DNA of 64,000 bases from Salmonella enterica subsp. houtenae serovar Houten (GCA_900478215.1 LS483478.1:558001-622000), one strand, 5' to 3'; counted from the first letter of the stretch, positions 8,693 to 24,786 are shown. Translations and numbers: made by a program. The notes: generated by a model not told the origin, from the sequence alone.

Positions 8693-9993
8693 TCAGCTTT
8701 GTGTTACCGGAACCGTTATCTGACTGACGGTGATTTCACTGGCCGGTTTATTTTGCAAAACCGTCCAGATAACTAACGCGCCGAGCAGATCGAACACCGC
8801 CAGTACAGCGAACAGCGGGCTAAAGCCGATAGTATCCGCCAGTGCGCCGACGACCAGGGCGAACAGAGTGCTCGCCAGCCAGGCGGACATCCCGGTCAGG
8901 CCGTTCGCCGTTGCGACTTCATTACGTCCGAAAACGTCAGAGGAGAGCGTAATCAACGCGCCGGAGAGCGCCTGGTGCGCAAAACCGCCGATACAGAGCA
9001 GCATAATAGCGACGTATGGGCTGGTGAACAGACCGATCATCCCCGGGCCTATCATCAGCAGTGCGCCAAGCGTGACGACCATCTTACGGGAAACAATCAG
9101 ATTTACACCGAACCAACGCTGGAATAACGGCGGCAGATAACCGCCAATAATGCAGCCAAGATCGGCAAACAACATCGGCATCCAGGCGAACATGGCAATT
9201 TCTTTCAGATTAAAGCCATAAACCTTAAACATGAATAACGGAATCCACGCGTTAAAGGTTCCCCATGCCGGTTCAGCCAGAAAACGCGGCAGAGCGATGC
9301 CCCAGAACTGGCGGTTACGCAGAATTTGCAAGGCGGACATTTTTTTCGCATTGTTAGTCTGATGCTGCGCTTCCTGGCCAGTAATAATGTAATCGCGCTC
9401 TTCATCGGTTAGCTTTTTCTGGTCGCGAGGATGCTTATAAAAGAATAGCCATGACATCGCCCAGATGAAGCTCAATACGCCGGAGACAATGAATGCCATC
9501 TGCCAGCTGTGCATGACAATGGCCCAGACCACCAATGGCGGCGCAATCATCGCGCCAATAGAGGAACCGACGTTAAAATAACCCACGGCGATAGAACGCT
9601 CTTTCGCCGGAAACCACTCGGAACTGGCTTTCAGGCCCGCAGGGATCATCGCCGCTTCCATTGCGCCTACCGCCCCGCGTGCCAGCGCCAGGCCACACCC
9701 CAGCTTCCCGCCAGCGCGGTGGCGCCGCAGAACACGGCCCATGTGATAGCGAAGAAAGCGTAGCCGATTTTTGTTCCCAGAATATCTAATACATAGCCTG
9801 CGACAGGCTGCATAACGGTATAGGCAGCAGAATAGGCTGCGATGATATAAGAATACTGTTGGGTGGAGATGTGTAACTCTTCCATCAGCGTCGGCGCAGC
9901 CGCCGCCACCGTGTTTCGCGTCAGGTAGCCCAGCACGGTGCCCAGCGTCACCAGTGCTATCATATACCAACGTAACCCTTTAATTTTACGCAT
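8693..9993 (-). pseudogene. exuT: Hexuronate transporter ExuT, frameshifted
   Basis: A major-facilitator transporter for galacturonate and glucuronate. The first frame starts MRKIKGLRWYMIALVTLGTV at 9993 and reads correctly as far as ATALAGSWG. It then runs into VAWRWHAGR and stops near 9667. The rest (GLALARGAVGAMEAAMIPAG onward, to 8693) continues in another frame and matches the remaining family sequence to the end. On the coding strand the junction reads GGGGTGTGGCC; removing one TG restores Gly-Gly-Leu-Ala. A 2-bp duplication near 9694-9698 explains everything and no other damage is visible. Intact ExuT is about 430 residues with 12 helices; the first fragment keeps only about 98 correct residues and should be inactive. 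It could also be a sequencing error. Confidence 0.88.
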
Positions 9994-11876
<1,883 letters not shown>

Positions 11877-11890
11877 GGTCCGGGGTTGAT

Positions 11891-13378
11891 ATGCAATACA
11901 TCAGGATCCACTCGCTGGATAACGTCGCGGTTGCGCTGGTCGATTTAGCGCAAGGTACGCCACTAAGCGTCGATAGCCAAACTGTAACGTTACGCCAGGA
12001 TGTCGCGCGTGGACATAAATTTGCTTTACGTGATATAGCGATGAGTGAGAACGTCATTAAATATAGTCTGCCGATCGGCCATACGCTGACGGATGTCGCC
12101 GCGGGAGAATATATTCATGCGCACAACACCGGCACCAATCTGAGCGATGTGGATGCGTATCGTTATCAACCTGATTTCCAGAGGTCGCCGTCACAGCCTG
12201 CGGATCGGGAGGTTCAGATCTATCGTCGCGCCAGCGGTGACGTTGGCGTGCGTAATGAGCTGTGGATTTTGCCAACCGTAGGCTGCGTAAACGGTATTGC
12301 GCGCCAGATTCAGAAGCGCTTTTTACAAGAGAGCGACGGTGCAGAAGGCACTGACGGCGTATTTCTTTTTAGTCACACTTACGGCTGCTCTCAGTTGGGC
12401 GATGATCACATTAATACTCGCACGATGCTGCAAAATATGGTGCGCCATCCGAATGCGGGCGCGGTGTTAGTGGTTGGGCTGGGCTGTGAGAATAATCAGG
12501 TCGACGTGTTCCGCGACACGTTAGGCGAATTCGATCCTGAGCGTGTGCATTTTATGGTTTGCCAGCATCAGGATGATGAAGTCGAGGCGGGCGTTGAACA
12601 TCTTCATCAGCTTTACAGCGTAATGCGCCACGATAGACGCGTACCAGGCAAACTGAGCGAGCTGAAATTTGGCCTTGAGTGTGGCGGTTCGGATGGGCTG
12701 TCAGGGATCACCGCCAACCCCATGCTGGGACGGTTTTCCGATTATGTGATCGCCAACGGCGGTACCACGGTACTGACGGAGGTGCCGGAAATGTTCGGCG
12801 CTGAAAGATTGTTGATGAGCCGCTGCCGTGATGAAGAGACATTTAGCAAATTGGTAACCATGGTGAATGACTTTAAGCAATACTTCATCGCCCATAACCA
12901 ACCAATCTATGAAAACCCGTCGCCGGGCAACAAAGCAGGCGGAATTACCACGCTGGAGGATAAGTCGCTGGGATGCACTCAAAAAGCGGGCTCCAGCCAG
13001 GTGGTGGACGTGCTGCGTTACGGCGAACGTCTGAAAAAGGCGGGTCTGAATCTGTTAAGCGCGCCGGGTAACGACGCCGTGGCAACCAGCGCGCTGGCAG
13101 GGGCGGGATGCCATATGGTGCTATTCAGTACCGGGCGAGGGACGCCATACGGCGGATTCGTCCCCACGGTAAAAATTGCCACCAACAGCGAACTGGCGAG
13201 CAGAAAAAAACACTGGATTGATTTTAACGCCGGACAACTCATTCAGGGCAAAGCGATGCCGCAGCTCTTAAATGAGTTTGTCGATACTATCGTTGAGATT
13301 GTTAACGGTAAGCAGACCTGCAATGAGCGTAATGACTTCCGCGAGCTGGCGATCTTTAAGAGCGGCGTTACGCTATAA
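11891..13378 (+). CDS. uxaA: Altronate dehydratase UxaA
   Basis: A 495-residue Fe/Mn-dependent dehydratase converting altronate to 2-keto-3-deoxygluconate in the galacturonate branch. The N-terminal SAF domain (about residues 1-95; LAQGTPLSV, RGHKFALRDIAM) precedes the large catalytic domain. That domain contains the TVGCVNGIAR, HTYGCSQLGDDH, GLGCENNQ, ECGGSDGLSGITANP and GCTQKAGSS cysteine/glycine motifs. Length equals the E. coli protein. GGGGTTGATATG supplies a moderate ribosome site. It is co-transcribed with uxaC and ends at a REP-type palindrome. Confidence 0.95.
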   Translation: MQYIRIHSLDNVAVALVDLAQGTPLSVDSQTVTLRQDVARGHKFALRDIAMSENVIKYSLPIGHTLTDVAAGEYIHAHNTGTNLSDVDAYRYQPDFQRSPSQPADREVQIYRRASGDVGVRNELWILPTVGCVNGIARQIQKRFLQESDGAEGTDGVFLFSHTYGCSQLGDDHINTRTMLQNMVRHPNAGAVLVVGLGCENNQVDVFRDTLGEFDPERVHFMVCQHQDDEVEAGVEHLHQLYSVMRHDRRVPGKLSELKFGLECGGSDGLSGITANPMLGRFSDYVIANGGTTVLTEVPEMFGAERLLMSRCRDEETFSKLVTMVNDFKQYFIAHNQPIYENPSPGNKAGGITTLEDKSLGCTQKAGSSQVVDVLRYGERLKKAGLNLLSAPGNDAVATSALAGAGCHMVLFSTGRGTPYGGFVPTVKIATNSELASRKKHWIDFNAGQLIQGKAMPQLLNEFVDTIVEIVNGKQTCNERNDFRELAIFKSGVTL

Positions 13379-13380
13379 AA

Positions 13381-13424
13381 AAGGCCGGATAAGATGCGTT
13401 AGCGTCGCCATCCTGTCCGGCCTC
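13381..13424. repeat. REP-like palindrome between uxaA and sstT
   Basis: Arms GGCCGGAT...ATCCTGTCCGGCC enclose TGCGTTAGCGTCGC, which matches the enterobacterial REP pattern. It lies between the convergent uxaA and sstT ends and may stabilise or end both transcripts. Confidence 0.75.
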
Positions 13425-13433
13425 AATAATAAC

Positions 13434-14678
13434 TTAGCTACGCAAGGCGTTATTCGCCAGACGTTCGTCCTCTGCCTGGCAGGCTGACGCAGTGAACAGT
13501 ACATCGGTAGACGAGTTTAGCGCCGTTTCACACGAATCCTGCAATACGCCGATAATAAAGCCGACCGCCACCACCTGCATCGCAATATCGTTCGGGATGC
13601 CAAACATGTTGCACGCCAGCGGGATCAGCAGCAATGAACCGCCTGCCACGCCGGAGGCGCCGCAAGCGCACAGCGACGCCACCACGCTCAGCAGTAGCGC
13701 GGTAGGCAGATCCACCGGGACGCCTAACGTATGGACTGCCGCCAACGTCAAAACCGTAATGGTAATTGCCGCGCCGGCCATATTGATGGTGGCGCCCAGC
13801 GGAATGGAAACGGAATAAGTATCCCTGTCCAGATTCAGTTTTTCGCACAGCGCCATATTCACTGGAATGTTGGCGGCAGAGCTGCGGGTAAAGAAGGCAT
13901 AAACGCCGCTTTCACGCAGGCAGGCGAACACCAGCGGATAAGGATTGCGGCGAATTTTCCAGAATACCAATAGCGGGTTGACCACCAGCGCGACCAGCAG
14001 CATACAGCCAATCAAGACGACCAGCAGGTGCGCATAGCCCCACAGGGTGGAGAAGCCGGTGGTTGCAAGCGTTGATGAAACCAGACCAAAAATACCGACT
14101 GGCGCGAAACGGATCACCAGTTTCACCATAAAGGTCACGGCGTTAGACATATCGTTCACGAGGTTCTTCGTAGTCTCATTACCATGACGCAGGGCAAATC
14201 CCAGACCGACGGCCCACACCAGAATCCCGATATAATTGGCGTTCAGCAGCGCATCGATGGGATTCGACACCATACTCATCAGCAGACCACGCAAGACTTC
14301 TACAATGCCGGACGGCGGCACGATATCCTGGGCGGTACTGGACAGGTGTAGCGTTGAAGGGAAGGCGAAGCTGAACACGACTGCCGCCAATGCGGCTAAA
14401 AAAGTGCCTAACAGATAGAGAAAGAGAATCGGGCGGATATTGGTTTTTTGACCGTGCTGATGGTTGGCGATCGAGGCCATTACCAGCATCAGCACCAGAA
14501 TGGGGGCGACCGCTTTTAAGGCGCCGACGAACAGGGTGCCAAGCAAGCCAACCGCTTCCGCCGCAGGCTTAGAAACCCATGCCAGTAAAATCCCCAGTAC
14601 CAGACCCACTAAAATTTGTTTAACCAGACTGCCTTGCGCTAAACGCTGCAGTAGCCCTGATGCACGTTGCGTAGCCAT
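13434..14678 (-). CDS. sstT: Serine/threonine:sodium symporter SstT
   Basis: A 414-residue member of the dicarboxylate/amino acid:cation symporter (DAACS) family, importing L-serine and L-threonine with Na+ across the inner membrane. Visible family features include [10 protein letters not shown] (the serine-rich hairpin, about residue 284), [15 protein letters not shown] and [18 protein letters not shown], with eight or so hydrophobic segments between. The start [19 protein letters not shown] and the length agree with the E. coli protein. Single gene, convergent with uxaA. Confidence 0.95.
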   Translation of the reverse strand: MATQRASGLLQRLAQGSLVKQILVGLVLGILLAWVSKPAAEAVGLLGTLFVGALKAVAPILVLMLVMASIANHQHGQKTNIRPILFLYLLGTFLAALAAVVFSFAFPSTLHLSSTAQDIVPPSGIVEVLRGLLMSMVSNPIDALLNANYIGILVWAVGLGFALRHGNETTKNLVNDMSNAVTFMVKLVIRFAPVGIFGLVSSTLATTGFSTLWGYAHLLVVLIGCMLLVALVVNPLLVFWKIRRNPYPLVFACLRESGVYAFFTRSSAANIPVNMALCEKLNLDRDTYSVSIPLGATINMAGAAITITVLTLAAVHTLGVPVDLPTALLLSVVASLCACGASGVAGGSLLLIPLACNMFGIPNDIAMQVVAVGFIIGVLQDSCETALNSSTDVLFTASACQAEDERLANNALRS

Positions 14679-14868
14679 TTCATGTTCCTTGTATTGTGTT
14701 GCTGTTCATCCCCTGCACGCTCTTACGGCGCATCTTTCAGGATGTAACAAAGTGTTTGCCTGGTTGAGTATAAGGAAAGTTGAAGTTTCGGGAAGCGAAA
14801 TATCCTGGATTTTTTGCTGCGATCATGTTTTATAACTTTATATTAACAGTATTGTGACATGTTAAACA

Positions 14869-14904
14869 AAAACGCCCGGCAGGTGTGCGCCGCCGGGCGT
14901 TTTT
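14869..14904. terminator. Intrinsic terminator downstream of alx
   Basis: Stem CGCCCGGC / GCCGGGCG flanked by A-tract and T-tract (AAAAA and TTTTT). On the minus strand it follows the alx stop by about 28 bases. It is symmetric, so it could also work on the plus strand. Confidence 0.85.
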
Positions 14905-14931
14905 GACGGGGCAGGTTACCCCGATAAAAGA

Positions 14932-15900
14932 TTATTGCGCTCGCAGTTTCTTATCGCGCTGATGGTTAACCCAGGCGTTAATCACCAGCGTAACGGTCAG
15001 AATGCCAAACACTACGCCCAGCGAAATCGCGATAGGAATATGGTAGAAGTCGACGATCAGCATCTTAATGCCGATAAAGACCAGAATGACCGCCAGACCA
15101 TATTTCAGCATCGAGAAGCGTTCCGCCACGCCGGACAGCAAGAAGTACATCGCGCGCAGACCCAGGATGGCAAACAGGTTAGAGGTCAGTACGATGAACG
15201 GGTCGGTGGTGACCGCAAAGATCGCCGGAATACTGTCAACGGCGAAGATCACATCGCTGAACTCAACCATAATCAGCACCAGCAGCAGCGGCGTGGCATA
15301 CAGCAGGCCGTTTTTACGTACGAAAAAGTGCTCGTTCTCAATCGTATCGGTCATGCGCAGATGCCCACGCAGCCAACGCACCATCGGTTTTTCGCCAATG
15401 CCGGATTCGTCTTCTTTCGCCAGCGCCATTTTGACGCCGGTAAACAGCAGGAAGGCGCCGAACACATATAGCAGCCATTCAAACTGGGTGATGAGCCAGG
15501 TACCGGCAAAAATCATGATAGTACGCAACACGATCGCGCCAAGAACCCCATACACCAGCACCCGGCGTTGCAGAGCCGGAGGGACGGAGAAATAGCTAAA
15601 TAGCATCAGCCAAACAAAGACGTTATCTACGGCCAGCGACTTCTCAATCAGATAGCCGGTAAGGAACGCTAATGCCTGCGGGTCAGCAATTTCGCGCCCT
15701 TGCGTTTCAGCCAGATACCACCAGAAAGCGGCGTTAAACAGTAGCGAGAGCGTTACCCACAGGATTGACCATCCTGCCGCTTGTTTCATCGACATAGCAT
15801 GTGCGCCGCGGCGCCCCTGCAACAACAGGTCGATGGATAGCATTATCACCACAACAACCGCGAATCCACCCCATAATAATGGCGTACCGACAGTATTCAT
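14932..15900 (-). CDS. alx: TerC-family membrane protein Alx
   Basis: A 322-residue TerC-family inner-membrane protein with about nine hydrophobic helices. Conserved acidic motifs are [19 protein letters not shown] and [20 protein letters not shown], proposed to bind metal. In E. coli Alx is strongly induced at high pH through its riboregulatory leader and is implicated in manganese export. The ATG at 15900 is preceded by GGGGAGAAATA. The leader upstream is a classic PRE/yybP-ykoY element, so this gene is almost certainly controlled by RNA structure and Mn2+/pH. Confidence 0.94.
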   Translation of the reverse strand: MNTVGTPLLWGGFAVVVVIMLSIDLLLQGRRGAHAMSMKQAAGWSILWVTLSLLFNAAFWWYLAETQGREIADPQALAFLTGYLIEKSLAVDNVFVWLMLFSYFSVPPALQRRVLVYGVLGAIVLRTIMIFAGTWLITQFEWLLYVFGAFLLFTGVKMALAKEDESGIGEKPMVRWLRGHLRMTDTIENEHFFVRKNGLLYATPLLLVLIMVEFSDVIFAVDSIPAIFAVTTDPFIVLTSNLFAILGLRAMYFLLSGVAERFSMLKYGLAVILVFIGIKMLIVDFYHIPIAISLGVVFGILTVTLVINAWVNHQRDKKLRAQ

Positions 15901-15906
15901 TATTTC

Positions 15907-16106
15907 TCCCCATGCAAAAAAAACGGCTAACGCCGAATGGCATTAGCCGCTGCTTTTATGCATAGACCTTGCCATTCGGCAAGGTCTCACTTACAACAAT
16001 AAAGGAATACGCTAACGCATTCCTTTATGGCTGCCCGGTGACCGGATGTGGTTTTGCACACATCGTAATGACGATCGACCGACAATGAAGTTACTCCCCT
16101 TTGCGC
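15907..16106 (-). promoter_or_regulatory. PRE (yybP-ykoY) riboswitch leader of alx
   Basis: Read on the minus strand, the leader begins AAAGGGGAGTAAC and includes CCGGTCACCGGGCAGCC and GTGAGACCTTGCCG, the conserved parts of the yybP-ykoY manganese-sensing class. A stem GCGGCTAATGCC / GGCGTTAGCCG followed by eight T residues (about 15913-15952) is an intrinsic terminator or anti-terminator arm just before the alx ribosome site. In E. coli this element responds to alkaline pH by paused folding and to Mn2+. Confidence 0.9.
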
Positions 16107-16168
16107 GTAACAAAGTATGACAGGCCACGCGTAGAGTCAATGACCTGTAACATATGATTTACATAATT

Positions 16169-17167
16169 TTACGCAGTAAGGGGATGGGTCAGATCGTCCG
16201 CCGGAAAGATAACCCCGGTTTGACGGCGTATTTCTGTCAGCCATTTTGCCGTAGCGCGACTTAGCGACAACCCCGGATGTTCCACGGCGTGGTTTTCAAT
16301 AAGCTGGGCAAACGCCTCGGCTTCATACAGCATGGTATTAATATGCTGAATCTGGGTCAGATCCTGCATCAGCGCGCCGCGCGGCGCAAAACACACTTTC
16401 TGGCATTCCGACAGCTTTTCAATTACCAACGATCCCGCCTCGCCCTGAATTTCACTGGCCAGTGCCGAGTCGCTGACTTTGGAATGCTGTAGCGTGACGC
16501 TAAAATCGCCGTAATCCATAACCACGACGCCGTGCGCATCTACCCCGCTTTCCAATAAATTCGCCGACGCCTGAACGCTGCGCGGCTCGCCCCATAGCGC
16601 GATCGCCGACGCCAGACAGTAATACCCGATATCCATAATCGAACCATTGGAGAAGGCCGGATTAAACGTATTCGGATTTTCACCATTCAGATAGCGCTGA
16701 TAACGTGAAGAGTATTGGCAGTAATTCAGTAATGCTTTATGCATTCTGCCGATCTTCGGCAACGATTCCCGCAGCAGCAGGAAATTGGGCAGGCTGGCGG
16801 TTTTAAAGGCTTCAAACAGCACCCGCTGATTATCGCGCGCGCAGGCGATAGCGGCATCAACCTCCGCCAGGTTAGAGGCCAGCGGCTTTTCGCACATGAC
16901 ATGTTTTTTATGCTGTAAAAAGCGCTGCGTCTGGGAGAAATGCAGGGAATTCGGGCTGGCGATATAAACCGCCTCAATCGCGTCGCTTTGCGCCATCGCT
17001 TCCAGCGAGGTAAACAGATGCTCGACGGGATAATCATTTGCGAAAGACTGCGCCTGTTCAAGACTACGGGAGTAAACGGCGGCAAGCCTGAATTTGCCGG
17101 TTTCATGGGCGGCGTCGACAAACTGGCGCGTGATCCAGTTAGTACCAATTACAGCGAAACGTATCAT
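16169..17167 (-). CDS. ygjR: Gfo/Idh/MocA-family oxidoreductase YgjR
   Basis: A 332-residue NAD(P)-dependent oxidoreductase-like protein. The Rossmann fold begins at MIRFAVIGTNWITRQF. The family motif CEKPLASNLAEV (about residues 93-104) supplies the catalytic-type Lys. The C-terminal domain includes SIMDIGYYCLASAIALWGEP and EIQGEAGSLVIEK. Substrate unknown. A longer in-frame start at 17245 adds a basic segment without family similarity, so I use ATG 17167, although its Shine-Dalgarno is weak. It is a single gene near ygjP. Confidence 0.88.
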   Translation of the reverse strand: MIRFAVIGTNWITRQFVDAAHETGKFRLAAVYSRSLEQAQSFANDYPVEHLFTSLEAMAQSDAIEAVYIASPNSLHFSQTQRFLQHKKHVMCEKPLASNLAEVDAAIACARDNQRVLFEAFKTASLPNFLLLRESLPKIGRMHKALLNYCQYSSRYQRYLNGENPNTFNPAFSNGSIMDIGYYCLASAIALWGEPRSVQASANLLESGVDAHGVVVMDYGDFSVTLQHSKVSDSALASEIQGEAGSLVIEKLSECQKVCFAPRGALMQDLTQIQHINTMLYEAEAFAQLIENHAVEHPGLSLSRATAKWLTEIRRQTGVIFPADDLTHPLTA

Positions 17168-17405
17168 AAACGTCAGCGGACTCCAGAAAGGGATTTTCGT
17201 CAATGTAGCACGCCTTTCCGCCCTTGCCAGTGCGCTGCGACGCACTCTGGCATTTTACTGGCGAGAAGGGCACTCTGTGTGTCTATCAGCCCCAATAGCA
17301 ATGCCTGCGCCAGGATATGTAGGCTGACGGCGCAAAATTTTGGCATCCAGCACCGCACTGATCCACGCGGTTAAAAAGATACGGGGGAAGGGGCATTTTC
17401 AGAAT

Positions 17406-17903
17406 TTATTGTGCCGACAGCGCCTGATGCGTCAGCCACAGGCGCGTATCAAACTCCAGTTGATGGTACTGCGGCTCCATATGGCAGCAGAGCTGATAAA
17501 ACGCTTTGCTATGATCTTTCTCTTTCAGGTGCGCCAGTTCGTGAACCACAATCATCCGTAAGAATGGCTCCGGGGCGTTGCGAAACACGGTGGCGACACG
17601 GATCTCCGCCTTTGCCTTGAGCTTGCCGCCCTGAACGCGCGAGACAGCGGTATGCAGCCCCAGCGCATTTTTCAGCACATGGATCTTGCTGTCATACATC
17701 ACTTTATTGATGGGCGGCGCGTTGCGCAGAAACTGACTTTTCAGCTCCTGAGTATAGTGATATAGCGCTTTGTCAGTGGCGTAATCATGCGCGCCGGGAT
17801 AACGTTTTTCCAGCATCGCTCCCAGGCGCTGCTCGGCGATTAAGGTGCGCACCTGGGCAAGGAGATGTTCCGGATACCCGTGGAGGTAAGGTAGTGAGGT
17901 CAT
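17406..17903 (-). CDS. ygjP: YgjP-family metal-dependent hydrolase
   Basis: A 165-residue member of the YgjP/WLM-like DUF45 zinc metallopeptidase-type family. The signature HELAH lies in IVVHELAHLKEKDHSKAFY (about residue 117 on), with two metal-binding histidines and the active-site Glu. The physiological substrate is unknown; related UpsH-like activity on nucleotides has been proposed for E. coli YgjP. The start is ATG 17903, directly after an in-frame TTG, with GGAG eight bases upstream. It is divergent from rlmG with only 85 bp between starts. Confidence 0.88.
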   Translation of the reverse strand: MTSLPYLHGYPEHLLAQVRTLIAEQRLGAMLEKRYPGAHDYATDKALYHYTQELKSQFLRNAPPINKVMYDSKIHVLKNALGLHTAVSRVQGGKLKAKAEIRVATVFRNAPEPFLRMIVVHELAHLKEKDHSKAFYQLCCHMEPQYHQLEFDTRLWLTHQALSAQ

Positions 17904-17988
17904 CAAAGCTCCATGTTGCTGATAAAAAGTGTATACTCACGCACCCTTTTCAGGGATAACGCTGCAATTTTACCATTCAGGAGGCCCA

Positions 17989-19125
17989 ATGAGCCATGTA
18001 GACGACGGTTTCCGTTCACTGACGCTGAAACGTTTTCCGCAAACGGATGATGTTAACCCGCTTCTGGCGTGGGAGGCGGCCGATGAGTATCTGCTGCAAC
18101 AGTTGGATGAGACGGAAATCCGCGGCCCGGTGCTGATCCTGAATGATACGTTTGGCGCGCTAAGTTGTGCGCTGGCTGAGCATTCCCCATACAGTATTGG
18201 CGATTCATATTTAAGCGAACTGGGTACGCGAGAGAATTTACGCCATAACGGCATCGCTGAGTCCAGCGTAACGTTTCTCGACAGTACCGCTGACTACCCG
18301 CAGGCACCGGGCGTGGTATTGATTAAAGTGCCGAAAACGCTGGCGTTGCTGGAACAGCAGTTACGCGCTTTACGTAAGGTCGTTACGGCGCAAACGCGTA
18401 TTATCGCCGGCGCGAAAGCGCGTGATATTCATACCTCTACGCTGGAACTGTTTGAAAAAGTGCTGGGCCCAACCACGACGACGCTGGCGTGGAAGAAAGC
18501 GCGCCTGATTAACTGTACCTTCAGTAATCCGCAACTGGCCGACGCGCCGCAAACGCTAAGCTGGAAACTGGAAGATACAGGCTGGACGATTCACAACCAC
18601 GCGAATGTGTTTTCTCGTACCGGATTGGATATCGGCGCGCGCTTCTTTATGCAGCATCTGCCGGAAAACCTCGACGGGGAGATTGTCGATCTCGGCTGCG
18701 GCAATGGGGTGATTGGTCTGAGTTTACTGGCGAAAAATCCGCAGGCGAATGTGGTATTTGTCGATGAATCGCCGATGGCGGTAGATTCCAGCCGTTTGAA
18801 TGTAGAAACGAACCTGCCGGAAGCGTTCGAACGCTGCGAATTTATGATCAACAACGCGCTCTCCGGCGTGGAGCCGTTCCGTTTTAACGCTGTGTTCTGC
18901 AACCCGCCGTTCCACCAGAAACATGCGCTGACTGATAATATCGCCTGGGAGATGTTCCATCATGCCCGCCGCTGCCTGAAAATCAACGGCGAACTGTATA
19001 TTGTGGCGAACCGCCATCTGGACTATTTCCACAAGTTGAAGAAGATTTTCGGTAATTGCGCGACGATAGCAACCAACAATAAATTTGTCATTCTGAAAGC
19101 GGTGAAGCAGGGACGCCGTCGATAA
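17989..19125 (+). CDS. rlmG: 23S rRNA (guanine-1835-N2) methyltransferase RlmG
   Basis: A 378-residue S-adenosylmethionine-dependent methyltransferase that makes m2G1835 in 23S rRNA. The N-terminal half is a degenerate methyltransferase domain. The C-terminal domain carries the SAM motif [14 protein letters not shown] (about residues 230-243) and the catalytic NPPF in [13 protein letters not shown]. The start ATG 17989 has a strong AGGAGG five bases away; the open frame reads further upstream but without support. Length equals E. coli RlmG (YgjO). Single gene, followed by repeats. Confidence 0.95.
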   Translation: MSHVDDGFRSLTLKRFPQTDDVNPLLAWEAADEYLLQQLDETEIRGPVLILNDTFGALSCALAEHSPYSIGDSYLSELGTRENLRHNGIAESSVTFLDSTADYPQAPGVVLIKVPKTLALLEQQLRALRKVVTAQTRIIAGAKARDIHTSTLELFEKVLGPTTTTLAWKKARLINCTFSNPQLADAPQTLSWKLEDTGWTIHNHANVFSRTGLDIGARFFMQHLPENLDGEIVDLGCGNGVIGLSLLAKNPQANVVFVDESPMAVDSSRLNVETNLPEAFERCEFMINNALSGVEPFRFNAVFCNPPFHQKHALTDNIAWEMFHHARRCLKINGELYIVANRHLDYFHKLKKIFGNCATIATNNKFVILKAVKQGRRR

Positions 19126-19138
19126 GGCGCTCAAGCGT

Positions 19139-19196
19139 CATACCGGCCTACAACCGGTATGACGGCGTAGGCCCGATAAGCGCAGCGCCATCAGGC
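19139..19196. repeat. Hairpin and REP-like element between rlmG and fadH
   Basis: A perfect inverted repeat CATACCGG...CCGGTATG is followed by GTAGGCCCGATAAGCGCAGCGCCATCAGGC written in part as a REP palindrome (arms GATAAGCGC / GCGCCATC). It lies between convergent genes and probably helps end both transcripts. Confidence 0.75.
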
Positions 19197-19204
19197 AAAA
19201 GTTG

Positions 19205-21244
<2,040 letters not shown>

Positions 21245-21358
21245 TTATTGTTATGTGGTCGGATGAGTTACTACTGTAGCCGTCACGAGGTAAAAGGGAA
21301 AAGGGGAATGTGGTGATTGTGATGGGATTCAAAAAAGAGGCGACTGCCTAAGGGAAAA

Positions 21359-21394
21359 CAAGCCGGATAACCACAGCGCTATCCGGCATCGTTT
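21359..21394. terminator. REP-like palindrome / terminator downstream of patA
   Basis: GCCGGATAACC / AGCGCTATCCGGC hairpin, with T-rich flank on each side (AAAACAA, TTTTTAAA). On the minus strand it directly follows the patA stop and ends in TTGTTTTC. Confidence 0.65.
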
Positions 21395-23203
<1,809 letters not shown>

Positions 23204-24724
23204 ATGTCTTCTCATCCCTACGTCAGCCAGCTAAATACTCCGCTGGATGATGATACCACTCTGATGTCTACGACCGACCTGGAAAGCTATATCACTCACG
23301 CCAATGACACTTTTGTTCAGGTGAGCGGCTATCAGTTAAACGAGTTGCTGGCGCAGCCACATAATCTGGTGCGTCATCCGGATATGCCGAAAGCTGCTTT
23401 CGCCGATATGTGGCACACCCTAAAACAGGGCGAACCGTGGAGCGGCATTGTGAAAAACCGGCGTAAAAACGGCGACCATTATTGGGTGCGGGCCAACGCG
23501 GTACCGATGATACGTGAAGGGCGTGTAACGGGATATATGTCGATCCGTACCCGCGCCACGGATGATGAGATTGCCGCCGTCGAGCCTTTATATCAGGCGC
23601 TGAATAAAGGGCGGTGTAGTAAACGTATTCATAAAGGATTGGTGGTTCGTCAGGGCTTGCTGGGCAAACTACCCGCTATGCCTGTTCGCTGGCGAGTGCG
23701 TAGCATTATGGGGCTAATGGCAGTGATGCTGGCGTTGGCGCTGTTGTGTACGGATGCGTCATGGCAGGCATTATTGATGGGCGCGTTGGCGATGCTGGCA
23801 GGTACGGCGCTATTTGAATGGCAAATTGTGCGTCCCATTGAAAATGTGGCGACGCAGGCGCTGAAAGTGGCAACCGGCGAACGCAACAGCGTACAACATC
23901 TTAATCGTAGCGATGAGCTGGGGCTGACGCTGAGGGCCGTGGGGCAGCTTGGCTTGATGTGCCGCTGGCTGATCAATGACGTATCAAGTCAGGTTTCCAG
24001 CGTCAGAAACGGCAGTGAAAGGCTGGCGAAGGGTAATGATGATCTGAACGAACACACCCGTCAGACCGTGGAGAATGTTCAGGAAACGGTAACGACAATG
24101 AACCAGATGGCGGAGTCCGTGAAACTCAATTCCGAGACGGCTTCCGCTGCGGATAAGCTTTCCATGGCGGCCAGTAGCGCGGCGGCTCAGGGAGGTGAGG
24201 CGATGGATACGGTGATTAAAACGATGGATGATATCGCTCACAGTACGCAACGTATCGGGACGATCACCACGCTAATTAACGATATTGCTTTTCAGACGAA
24301 TATCCTGGCGCTGAATGCGGCGGTAGAAGCGGCGAGAGCGGGCGAGCAGGGGAAGGGGTTTGCAGTGGTTGCTGGCGAGGTACGCCATCTTGCCAGTCGC
24401 AGCGCTAACGCGGCGAACGATATTCGTAAATTAATTGATGCCAGCGCAACAAAGGTGCAGTCAGGCTCCGAGCAGGTTCACGCCGCAGGCCGTACCATGG
24501 ATGACATTGTAGTCCAGGTGCAAAACGTCACCCAGCTTATCGCACGTATCAGTCAGTCGACGCTGGAACAGACAGATGGGCTCTCCAGCCTGACCCGCGC
24601 AGTGGACGAGTTGAACCGTATAACCCAGAAAAATGCGGAGCTGGTGGAAGAGAGCGCACAAGTGTCGGCAATGGTAAAACACCGTGCCAGCCGGCTGGAG
24701 GATGCGGTCACGGTGTTGCATTAA
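23204..24724 (+). CDS. aer: Aerotaxis/redox receptor Aer
   Basis: A 506-residue inner-membrane chemoreceptor for energy taxis. The N-terminal PAS domain with FAD (about residues 20-120; ITHANDTFVQVSGY, HPDMPKAAFADMW) senses redox. A hydrophobic hairpin at about 165-205 anchors it, followed by a HAMP segment. The signalling domain contains the highly conserved tip [20 protein letters not shown]. It lacks a C-terminal NWETF-type tail, as usual for Aer. The Shine-Dalgarno is CAGGACG. It is transcribed toward the neighbouring receptor gene but has its own promoter and a terminator. Confidence 0.95.
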   Translation: MSSHPYVSQLNTPLDDDTTLMSTTDLESYITHANDTFVQVSGYQLNELLAQPHNLVRHPDMPKAAFADMWHTLKQGEPWSGIVKNRRKNGDHYWVRANAVPMIREGRVTGYMSIRTRATDDEIAAVEPLYQALNKGRCSKRIHKGLVVRQGLLGKLPAMPVRWRVRSIMGLMAVMLALALLCTDASWQALLMGALAMLAGTALFEWQIVRPIENVATQALKVATGERNSVQHLNRSDELGLTLRAVGQLGLMCRWLINDVSSQVSSVRNGSERLAKGNDDLNEHTRQTVENVQETVTTMNQMAESVKLNSETASAADKLSMAASSAAAQGGEAMDTVIKTMDDIAHSTQRIGTITTLINDIAFQTNILALNAAVEAARAGEQGKGFAVVAGEVRHLASRSANAANDIRKLIDASATKVQSGSEQVHAAGRTMDDIVVQVQNVTQLIARISQSTLEQTDGLSSLTRAVDELNRITQKNAELVEESAQVSAMVKHRASRLEDAVTVLH

Positions 24725-24754
24725 GTTTACTTGTAGGTGGCAATGATAATGACG

Positions 24755-24786
24755 TCCGCCCGGTAGCAACAAGCTTACCGGGCGGA
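24755..24786 (+). terminator. Hairpin downstream of aer
   Basis: Perfect 11-base arms TCCGCCCGGTA and TACCGGGCGGA with a short loop, 30 bases after the aer stop. There is no T-tract, so it may be a processed 3' end. Confidence 0.6.

Noticed and set aside
14935..15471. Long plus-strand frames antisense to alx
   Set aside because: Low-complexity Gln/His/Arg-rich shadow translation of a membrane-protein gene.
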